This document shows positions 6,154 through 11,191 of a stretch of 14,066 nucleotides of DNA, piece by piece. The number at the start of each line of letters is the position of its first letter. Within the stretch, counting starts at the first letter, position 1. The position numbers and the translations under genes were made by a program. The notes below the pieces were generated by a model that saw nothing but the letters and a program-made list of their open reading frames with translations, did not search any database and had not been told where the DNA came from. The stretch is taken from contig CAJTUM010000033.1 of the NCBI GenBank assembly GCA_910579575.1, forward strand, positions 1 through 14,066. Direction: 5' to 3'. This stretch comes from an uncultured Eubacteriales bacterium. GTDB taxonomy: Bacteria; Bacillota; Clostridia; Oscillospirales; Butyricicoccaceae.

Positions 6154-7641
6154 GTGACGGATTATTTCGCTCAGTTTGCCAAGCGGGACGAGGCGCAGCA
6201 GGCCCTGATTGGGACCGTGGTAAACGGGCGGGAATATACCGAGCAGGATTACAAGCAATGGCGGCTGGCCCAGATTGGCCGGGGCAAGCGCTTCAAGGCC
6301 CTGCGGGACCGGCTGGCGGAGCGGATGACCAGGGCCAACCAGGTTGCGGCGGCTTATATCAACGACGCGACGCCGGGGATTTACGCGCTGAACCGGAATT
6401 TCGCGGCCTATACCATCGAACAGCAGGTAGGGGCGGACGTGGGCTTCGATATCTGGGACGAGCAGACGGTAAAACGCCTGATTGTGGAGCAGCCGGATTT
6501 AATGCCCTATTATCCGCCGGCTCGGGCCGTCAAGCGCGGCATCGACTTAGCCTACGGCAAGCGGCAGATCACGGCCCAGGTTACCAGCGGCATTTTGCAG
6601 GGGGAGAGCGTCCCCAAGCTGGCCGACCGGCTGCAAACCAACATTCCCAACATGAACCGCGCCAGCGCCATAAGGGCGGCGCGAACCGCTGTCACCGGGG
6701 CTCAGAACGGCGGGCGGCAGGATAGCTATAACGCCGCCGCGAAGATGGGAATCAAGCTGCAAAAGCAATGGCTGGCCACGCTGGACAACCGAACCCGCCA
6801 CAGCCACGGCGCGGCGGACGGCCAGAGCGTGGCGGAAGACGAGCCGTTTAACGTCGGCGGATATGAGCTGATGTATCCTGGCGACCCCAAAGGCCCGGCC
6901 CACGAGATTTATAACTGCCGCTGCACTACGATTGCTAAGGTCAAGGGCGTGGATACAAGCGACGCCAAGCGGCGGGCCCGGGACCTGGAAACCGGCGAGA
7001 GCGCGGTGATAGAGAATGTAAGCTACGCCCAGTGGGCGGAGGGGAAAAAGAAGGCCGGCAAGGTTTATTTGCAAAACCAGGCAGATTCTGATACAATAAG
7101 GCATATCAAAATCGTGCCGGAAACCATTGAGAATTTACCCTATGTGGAAATCCCGGGCATTGGCGCGGAGGCTTCTCGAAAGATTCACGAGGAATGCAAA
7201 GATTTGCTGCGGGAGGCGGCTAAGCATCCAGTCGGAACCGAGGTTGGCGCAATCTGCGATTTGCAGGGAAACCGGAAATGGCGGGGCGTTGGGGAAAGCG
7301 CCGACGGCGCGGTGCATATACCAGATGCGGGATTCCCTCATATCACGATACATAATCATCCAGACGGACTGTTTTTCAGCAAAGCGGATATTGAACATTT
7401 TATTTTTAACGAAAACATGGACGCTATGGTTGTTGCAGGGAATAATGGAAGAATTTATACCATTGTTAAAGGAGAAGAATATGATGGTATGGATGCGATT
7501 CGAAAATTTGTAATCTTGGAACCTGAATTGCAACTGTTTCTTGATGATTTGAATATAAAGGGATATATTCACAGTATCCATGTATTCTTGAAAGGTGGCG
7601 AAGAATATGGACTTAAGTTTATCGAAAAAGGAACGAGATGA
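6154..7641 (+). CDS. MuF/SPP1 gp7 minor head protein with JAB-like C-terminal domain
   Basis: At least 495 residues. The N-terminal part is a phage minor head protein (Mu F/SPP1 gp7 type). It has the conserved WLATLDNRTRHSH (206-218), MYPGDPKGPAHEIYNCRC (ending C255, C257) and a helical region before them. After about residue 310 the sequence changes, with AT-richer DNA from about 7080. Residues 330-495 look like a JAB/JAMM metallopeptidase-like domain: E363, then H400-N-H-P-D-G with S409 and D412, close to the JAMM pattern E...HxHP...SxxD. Minor head proteins with C-terminal effector domains are known as MuF polymorphic toxins of temperate phages. The peptidase or toxin role is inferred. The frame is open upstream to 6031, and coding-like sequence (HRLTEEGLKALEGRIAAVYG) precedes the GTG at 6154. 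The true start is therefore uncertain and may have been lost with cassette B. Confidence 0.87.
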   Translation: MTDYFAQFAKRDEAQQALIGTVVNGREYTEQDYKQWRLAQIGRGKRFKALRDRLAERMTRANQVAAAYINDATPGIYALNRNFAAYTIEQQVGADVGFDIWDEQTVKRLIVEQPDLMPYYPPARAVKRGIDLAYGKRQITAQVTSGILQGESVPKLADRLQTNIPNMNRASAIRAARTAVTGAQNGGRQDSYNAAAKMGIKLQKQWLATLDNRTRHSHGAADGQSVAEDEPFNVGGYELMYPGDPKGPAHEIYNCRCTTIAKVKGVDTSDAKRRARDLETGESAVIENVSYAQWAEGKKKAGKVYLQNQADSDTIRHIKIVPETIENLPYVEIPGIGAEASRKIHEECKDLLREAAKHPVGTEVGAICDLQGNRKWRGVGESADGAVHIPDAGFPHITIHNHPDGLFFSKADIEHFIFNENMDAMVVAGNNGRIYTIVKGEEYDGMDAIRKFVILEPELQLFLDDLNIKGYIHSIHVFLKGGEEYGLKFIEKGTR

Positions 7642-7879
7642 ATTGAGAGCCGATTTGGCAGCGGCTGAGCCCTATGATTATCATGACCCAATACTTTGGA
7701 CTTTGGATGGGAAACGTCCAAAAGGGCATTTTGAGCGCTGGAAAGCCACCATGGCCAAGAAGCTTTTGGAACAGGACGAGCGGGAGAAAATGGCGGCTGG
7801 GCTGCCGTTGGAGCCGGAATCCACCCCGGCCAGCGAGAGGCGGGGCAGGCAGGAGGCGAAATCCTCGCATGAAGATTGA
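7607..7879 (+). CDS. Small hypothetical protein downstream of the MuF gene
   Basis: A 90-residue charged protein (DLSLSKKERDELRADLAAA, HDPILWTLDGKRPKGHFERW). It begins inside the last 35 bp of the MuF gene in another frame. GTG 7595 is a possible earlier start with weak ribosome support. The first half is AT-rich like the JAB domain, while the last third is GC-rich like the head genes, so it may be a hybrid of an incoming cargo gene and resident sequence. Overlap with a polymorphic-toxin-type gene makes immunity one possibility. A virion accessory role is another. It overlaps the next start by 11 bp. I do not recognise a family. Confidence 0.6.
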   Translation: MDLSLSKKERDELRADLAAAEPYDYHDPILWTLDGKRPKGHFERWKATMAKKLLEQDEREKMAAGLPLEPESTPASERRGRQEAKSSHED

Positions 7880-7888
7880 AATCACAGA
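7868..7888 (+). repeat. 21-bp direct repeat, left copy
   Basis: An exact 21-bp match to 8459-8479. It covers the stop of the upstream gene and the start (MKIEIT) of the 72-aa gene. The same bases start the HK97 gp10-like gene at 8460, which suggests that the block between the copies was inserted at that gene's start. Confidence 0.9.
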
Positions 7889-8087
7889 AGAACAAAAGGC
7901 ATATTTGCGGGAGAATTCTGTTGAGTTTGAGGATGCGCTGGAAAAGAACGATCTGGAGGCGCTTCTCGAAGCGATTGACGACGCCATTGTGGATAACATC
8001 GTAGACCACAACGACGAGCCAGACGAAATCGGGATAAAGCTTCAACGGATTTACGGCCAAATATACAATCAGAACACGGAGGGCTAA
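7869..8087 (+). CDS. Small acidic protein, possible immunity-type
   Basis: A 72-residue, strongly acidic protein (LEKNDLEALLEAIDDAIVDN, HNDEPDEIGIKLQRIYGQIY), predicted all-helical. ATG 7869 is chosen because the longer frame opening at 7674 would overlap the whole preceding gene. The first six residues, MKIEIT, are identical at DNA level to those of the gp10-like protein at 8460, so the start may have been taken from that gene. Acidic helical proteins next to toxin-type genes are often immunity proteins, but this is inference from charge and position. It ends 1 bp before the YjcQ-like gene. Confidence 0.65.
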   Translation: MKIEITEEQKAYLRENSVEFEDALEKNDLEALLEAIDDAIVDNIVDHNDEPDEIGIKLQRIYGQIYNQNTEG

Positions 8088-8088
8088 C

Positions 8089-8448
8089 ATGGCGAAAGAC
8101 GACTACCCGGTGCTGGTATATCAAATCCTTTCCTATCTGTATCAGTGCCTGAAAACAGGGAAAGAAATCAACCCTAAAATGTTGAGCGTGGACAGCGATT
8201 ATTTCCGGGTGAACAAGCAGGAAATCAACCCCCGATATTGGGCCTATATCCTCTACAATCTGCAAAAATACAGCCTGGTGGAGGGGATTACTTTCGCGGA
8301 TATTGACAACCTGAGATATCCCCATCCGCTGAACTGGGAAAATTGCATGATTACGCCCATGGGGATTGAATATCTGACGGATAACTCCTTCTTATCCAAG
8401 GCGAAGGAGTTTTTGAAGGATACCAAGGCCATTGTGCCGTTTGTTTAG
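8089..8448 (+). CDS. YjcQ-like protein
   Basis: A 119-residue protein that fits the YjcQ family of small, phage-linked winged-helix-like proteins. It has an N-terminal helix pair (YPVLVYQILSYLYQCLK), a central beta part (INPRYWAYILYNLQKYSLVEG) and the typical C-terminal ITPMGIEYLTDNSFLSKAKEFL, which matches the family's LTxKGxxYLxxNS pattern. The function of the family is not known. The fold suggests DNA binding or protein adaptor work. It starts 1 bp after the acidic gene with GAGGG just upstream, inside the block bounded by the 21-bp repeats. It therefore looks like cargo rather than a core head gene. Confidence 0.7.
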   Translation: MAKDDYPVLVYQILSYLYQCLKTGKEINPKMLSVDSDYFRVNKQEINPRYWAYILYNLQKYSLVEGITFADIDNLRYPHPLNWENCMITPMGIEYLTDNSFLSKAKEFLKDTKAIVPFV

Positions 8449-8458
8449 AGAGGCGAGT

Positions 8459-8479
8459 CATGAAGATTGAAATCACAGA
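8459..8479 (+). repeat. 21-bp direct repeat, right copy
   Basis: An exact copy of 7868-7888 at the start codon of the HK97 gp10-like gene. The repeat spacing is 591 bp and encloses the acidic and YjcQ-like genes. Confidence 0.9.
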
Positions 8480-8858
8480 CAACAGAGAAGAGATAATGGC
8501 GGCGATGGAGGCGGGTGTGCTGCGGGCTTTGGAGAAATGCGGGCTGACGGCGGAGGGGTACGCCAAGAAGCTCTGCCCGGTGGACACGGGCAACCTGCGG
8601 GGCAGCATTACCCACCGGACAGCGGCGGGTGAAAACGCCGTTTACATCGGCACAAACAACGAATACGCCGCGTATGTGGAGCTGGGGACGGGCAAATATG
8701 TTCCCGGAGGTCGGCAGGAAGCCTGGACCTATCAGGACGCCAAGGGGAACTGGCATATCACCCACGGCCAGCGGGCCAAGCCTTATTTGAAACCCGCCGT
8801 GGCCGATCACGCGGAAACCTATCGCAAGATCATTGAGGACGAGCTGAAAAATGGATGA
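8460..8858 (+). CDS. HK97 gp10-like phage protein
   Basis: This 132-residue protein has the usual signature of the HK97 gp10 family (head-tail joining or tail component): LCPVDTGNLRGSI (about 38-50), YAAYVELGTGKYVPGG (about 70-85) and AKPYLKPAVADHAETYRKIIEDEL at the C-terminus. The extra GNWHITHGQ loop is common in clostridial members. ATG 8460 follows AGAGGCGAG. In most phages this gene lies after the major capsid, between head closure and tail terminator. Here it lies before the scaffold, and no copy is present between 13073 and 13420. The last 18 bp are repeated at 8985 beyond the hairpin insert. Confidence 0.9.
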   Translation: MKIEITDNREEIMAAMEAGVLRALEKCGLTAEGYAKKLCPVDTGNLRGSITHRTAAGENAVYIGTNNEYAAYVELGTGKYVPGGRQEAWTYQDAKGNWHITHGQRAKPYLKPAVADHAETYRKIIEDELKNG

Positions 8859-9002
8859 GCGGCCTTCGGGACCCATCGCAGATGGGACGCGCCCAGTGGC
8901 GCGAGCCGATTTGCGCCGGTTCATCCGGCGGAAATCTATCCAAGGAAAGGGGAACCCGAAAAATCGGAGATTTTTTGGGGGAAAGAGCTGAAAAATGGAT
9001 GA
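8841..9002 (+). repeat. 126-bp four-hairpin insert flanked by 18-bp direct repeats
   Basis: The 18 bases at 8841-8858 (end of the gp10-like gene) recur exactly at 8985-9002 (start of the 47-aa gene). Between them, 126 bp hold four successive hairpins: CCCATC-GCA-GATGGG (8872-8886), CGCGCC-CAGT-GGCGCG (8888-8903), CGCCGG-TTCAT-CCGGCG (8914-8930) and CCGAAAAATC/GATTTTTTGG (8956-8978). It looks like a small non-coding mobile or REP-like element, or a structured RNA. An open frame of 46 codons from ATG 8851 crosses it but has no coding-like features. Confidence 0.75.
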
Positions 9003-9138
9003 AAAAATGATCAAAGCCATCCTGCTGGCGCTGGAGAAGGGAGACCGGGTAGAGCTGATCCCCGTCAAGGACGGGGTGAAGGTTATGCGGGTGCGGCGGG
9101 AGGAGATGAAAAAATCCCCCGGCGAACCGGGGGATTAG
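8995..9138 (+). CDS. Short phage protein before the scaffold
   Basis: A 47-residue protein, DEKMIKAILLALEKGDRVELI followed by PVKDGVKVMRVRREEMKK. A helix followed by a beta hairpin (VELIPVKDGVKVMRV) is a shape often found in very short phage operon genes. It begins at ATG 8995 just after the hairpin insert. Before that insertion it probably overlapped the end of the gp10-like gene (ATGGATGA present at both ends). Its last nine codons (SPGEPGD) are written by the stem of the minus-strand terminator of cassette C, so the C-terminus may have been changed by that insertion. I know no function. Confidence 0.65.
   Translation: MDEKMIKAILLALEKGDRVELIPVKDGVKVMRVRREEMKKSPGEPGD
9109..9135 (-). terminator. 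Minus-strand intrinsic terminator of cassette C
   Basis: Read on the minus strand, a 9-bp perfect stem ATCCCCCGG/CCGGGGGAT closes a TTCG loop, followed by T6. It ends the toxin-antitoxin operon 9 bp after the toxin stop and overlaps the 3' end of the plus-strand 47-aa gene. Confidence 0.9.
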
Positions 9139-9143
9139 AGAGA

Positions 9144-9620
9144 TCAAGTGTGTTTCAGATGAGAACGGCAGACGCATGAGGAGTTATCGCCATGGTCGCT
9201 GTCATACCATACAATATGGTAAACAGAGCCGACCAAAAAGCCATAGAGACGAAGTTTCCCGCCCAGGCGAAGGGAGTGAATGCTTTCCGCCTCGATTCTG
9301 AGCTGAACAAACCGGTCGCGGGCCTCTTTGTTGAGGGAATCCAAGGATAATTTGTGGTTTTGCTTTTTGGAATCCATAAAAATATTGCTGACTGTCATGG
9401 TTTCAAATTGCCGGAGTTTGGGCAGAATCGTTTGCCAAAAATCCGTCTCCAAATGCTGTTGGCAAAAAGACCAGCGGCATTGGGGATCCATGTCACAGTC
9501 CGCAAAGCTCCAGGACAGGACTTCCTGCATGACGCTGTCCGGGTTGCCGCCGATGCGGATCCCCTTTTCCGGCGTTCCGCCTTGCTTAATCTGCCCTTTT
9601 TTCCGCTTAGAGGGATTCAT
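9144..9620 (-). CDS. Putative toxin partner of the second Panacea antitoxin
   Basis: A 158-residue protein whose ATG (9618-9620) overlaps the antitoxin end by 14 bp, with no good ribosome site of its own, so it is coupled. It is a diverged homologue of the toxin at 5542-5985. Shared are a helical middle with METMT/NMT-like and KKQNHKLSL (85-93), then KLRLYG (122-127) and YHIVWYDSDH (134-143). The N-terminal 30 residues are basic and Gly-rich and probably disordered. The C-terminus has an extra Cys pair (SSCVCRSH). MQEVLS at residue 31 is a possible internal start. The conserved HxxWYDxxH suggests the active or binding site. The family name is not known to me. Confidence 0.72.
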   Translation of the reverse strand: MNPSKRKKGQIKQGGTPEKGIRIGGNPDSVMQEVLSWSFADCDMDPQCRWSFCQQHLETDFWQTILPKLRQFETMTVSNIFMDSKKQNHKLSLDSLNKEARDRFVQLRIEAESIHSLRLGGKLRLYGFLVGSVYHIVWYDSDHGDNSSCVCRSHLKHT

Positions 9621-10038
9621 AATACATGGCCATGCTTTCTTTGGAGACGATCGCTTTGCTGGGAGCGCCGGCGGGTAGGTTTTGGCGGGCTTGACGCCAA
9701 GGGTCCTCCAAATGGGTGAGCTGGCTCAGCCACTGGGCGTCTTTTCCGCCATAGTAATTCAAAACATGGGAAATAGTTTCCCGTTGTGCTTGACTGAAAA
9801 CGCTGCTATCGCCAGGAACGTCTTGGGCGGAGACGGAGAAACGGCCCTGCAAACGGAAAAAGAGTTCGGGGCACACTGGTCCATTGGCCCAGGCTTGGAA
9901 ATCTTCTTCAAAAAGCTGGTCGCCATCCCAGACCAGGGACCAGGCTTGGGCATAGTAGCACAGTTTTTGAAGTTTCATGGTTGACATCTGGCCCAGCTGT
10001 TCTAAAATAAACTTGGCTACGTCAAAAATCGTAGGCAT
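9607..10038 (-). CDS. Second Panacea/DUF4065 antitoxin
   Basis: A 143-residue Panacea-domain protein. It has STMKLQKLCYYAQAWSLVW (19-37), identical in all but one position to the block in the cassette B antitoxin, and AWANGPVCPELF. The rest diverges (QDVPGDSSVFSQAQRETISH), as expected where the partner is bound. The start at 10038 is chosen over an open frame to 10092 because AGGAGG lies 7 bp upstream, the residues match the other antitoxin from there, and the extra codons overlap the -10. It is on the minus strand, opposite to the head genes around it. The promoter at 10063-10092 is likely autoregulated. Confidence 0.92.
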   Translation of the reverse strand: MPTIFDVAKFILEQLGQMSTMKLQKLCYYAQAWSLVWDGDQLFEEDFQAWANGPVCPELFFRLQGRFSVSAQDVPGDSSVFSQAQRETISHVLNYYGGKDAQWLSQLTHLEDPWRQARQNLPAGAPSKAIVSKESMAMYYESL

Positions 10039-10062
10039 AGCAAGACCTCCTTTTTCTAAGGA

Positions 10063-10092
10063 TATGATATCATAAGCGTAAAATAGCGTCAA
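10063..10092 (-). promoter_or_regulatory. Promoter with palindrome, cassette C
   Basis: On the minus strand: TTGACG (10087-10092), a 17-bp spacer and TATCAT (10064-10069). A perfect 12-bp palindrome TATGATATCATA (10063-10074) covers the -10, a position suited to repression by the toxin-antitoxin complex. Confidence 0.78.
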
Positions 10093-10120
10093 ATGTGAAA
10101 AACAAACAAAATATCGTTCC

Positions 10121-10142
10121 CCGCCCGTAAGCGTTCGGGCGG
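10121..10142. other. GC-rich hairpin in the scaffold leader
   Basis: CCGCCCG-TAAGCGTT-CGGGCGG, 7-bp perfect stem with an 8-nt loop. No T-run follows on the plus strand. On the minus strand T-rich sequence lies some bases beyond. It may be part of the leader structure of the scaffold and capsid transcript. Confidence 0.5.
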
Positions 10143-10150
10143 AAGGGCCG

Positions 10151-10199
10151 AGAGGGGCCGCAGCTTCCAGAGAAGGAGGCGGCGGCCTCTTTTTATTTT
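10151..10199 (+). terminator. Terminator-like hairpin just before the scaffold gene
   Basis: GGCCGC (10156-10161) pairs with GCGGCC (10182-10187). AGA/TCT adds outer pairs, CTTC-CAGA-GAAG forms an inner stem, and TTTTTATTTT follows. An alternative shorter stem GAGGC/GCCTC leads to the same T-run. It sits 19 bp before the scaffold start codon and would block late transcription unless antiterminated. Confidence 0.65.
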
Positions 10200-10217
10200 A
10201 CCGAAAGGAGCAAACCG

Positions 10218-10817
10218 ATGAGCATTACCAGAAAGATGCTGAAGGGGATGGGGCTGAGCGAAGAGCAGCAGGACACCATCCTGGAGGCGCACGGGGAGCA
10301 GGCGGACAGGCTGAGAGCGGAGCTGAAGCAGGCCCAAGAGGAGGCCGGGCGGGCCGGCCAGCTGGAGCAGCGGGTGAACGAACTGGAAAGCCAGCTGGAG
10401 GCCGCCGATCAGGACGGCTGGAAGGACAAGCACGACGCTTTGCAGCAGCAGTTCGACCAATACAAGGCGGAGATCGCGGCCAAGGAGAGCCAGGCGGCCA
10501 AGGAAAAGGCGGCCCGGGATTGGTACCAGGGCCAAGGCGTGACGGGCAAGGCGCTGGAGATCGCCATGCGGGGCAGCGGCGGCGAGGTGGCGGCCCTGGA
10601 GCTGGACGAGGCGGGCAAGATCAAGGATTCCTCCGCCCTGGAAGCGCTGGTGCAGGGGGATTTCGCCGGGCTGGTGAGCCGGGAGGAAACCAAAGGGGCC
10701 GATACGGCCCGCCCGCCGGCAGGACAGAGCGGCGGGGAGCAGCCCAGCAGCCGGGGCGCAGAGCTTTACGCCGCCTACCACAGCAGCCGCTACGGCGGAG
10801 AAAGAAAGGAGAATTGA
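10218..10817 (+). CDS. Phage scaffolding protein (GP20-like)
   Basis: A 199-residue protein, highly charged and helical, that directs procapsid assembly and then leaves or is degraded. The pattern fits the phage minor structural GP20/scaffold family: an N-terminal ITRKMLKGMGLSEEQQDTIL, a long coiled coil (about residues 30-110, rich in Gln, Glu, Lys, Ala, with KDKHDALQQQFDQYKAEI), then a middle domain and a flexible C-terminus ending in AAYHSSRYGG. ATG 10218 follows AAAGGAG. It stands directly before the decoration-like and capsid genes, as expected. Confidence 0.9.
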   Translation: MSITRKMLKGMGLSEEQQDTILEAHGEQADRLRAELKQAQEEAGRAGQLEQRVNELESQLEAADQDGWKDKHDALQQQFDQYKAEIAAKESQAAKEKAARDWYQGQGVTGKALEIAMRGSGGEVAALELDEAGKIKDSSALEALVQGDFAGLVSREETKGADTARPPAGQSGGEQPSSRGAELYAAYHSSRYGGERKEN

Positions 10818-10818
10818 A

Positions 10819-11178
10819 ATGTCTTTTATCGGAACAACCCGGAAGGGGGCGGCGTATGCCCCCGGATGGTTTTTGGCAAACAACCAGGACTGCACGCGGG
10901 AAACCCGGCAGATCGGCCAGGCCGGAGCCGAAACCGGCCCGGATGGGAGCAAATATGTGAAAATGGGGACCGTTTGGCCCACAAACGACGCCGCGGCGGA
11001 GGGCATTGTCTATGAAGACGTGGACGTCGCCACCGGAGATATGCCGGGCAGCGTTGTGACCCGCGGCGAGGTTTATGAAGACCGCCTGGCTGCCGAGCTG
11101 GCTGAGGCGGCCAAAACGGCCTTGGAGGCCAAGGGCTTTACCTTCCGCAAAGCGCCCAAGGCAACCCGGCCTTATTGA
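10819..11178 (+). CDS. Probable head decoration/fibre-type protein
   Basis: A 119-residue protein between scaffold and major capsid, the usual place of a decoration protein. It has GTVWPTNDAAAEGIVYEDVDVATGDMP, where the turn DAxAEGIVYEDVDV is typical of small beta-rich head proteins in clostridial siphophages, followed by GSVVTRGEVYEDRL and a helix before the C-terminal RPY. The start at 10819 lies 1 bp after the scaffold stop, with AAAGGAG upstream. I infer a head-surface or stabilising role from position and pattern. I cannot assign a named decoration family with certainty. Confidence 0.72.
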   Translation: MSFIGTTRKGAAYAPGWFLANNQDCTRETRQIGQAGAETGPDGSKYVKMGTVWPTNDAAAEGIVYEDVDVATGDMPGSVVTRGEVYEDRLAAELAEAAKTALEAKGFTFRKAPKATRPY

Positions 11179-11191
11179 GAGGAGAGAGAAA

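Noticed and set aside
8851..8991. 46-aa frame across the hairpin insert
   Set aside because: It starts at the duplicated ATGGATGA and encodes only the stems; structure, not codon use, explains the sequence.
10039..10092. N-terminal extension of the cassette C antitoxin to 10092
   Set aside because: It overlaps the promoter elements, lacks a ribosome site, and the homologous antitoxin starts at the equivalent of 10038.
10089..11006. 305-aa and related minus-strand frames over scaffold and decoration genes
   Set aside because: Leu/Gly/Pro-rich mirror translations of a coiled-coil gene; no start context.
11075..11191. N-terminal extension of the capsid protein to 11075
   Set aside because: It overlaps the decoration-like gene in another frame and reads as Arg/Pro-rich; ATG 11192 has a good ribosome site.
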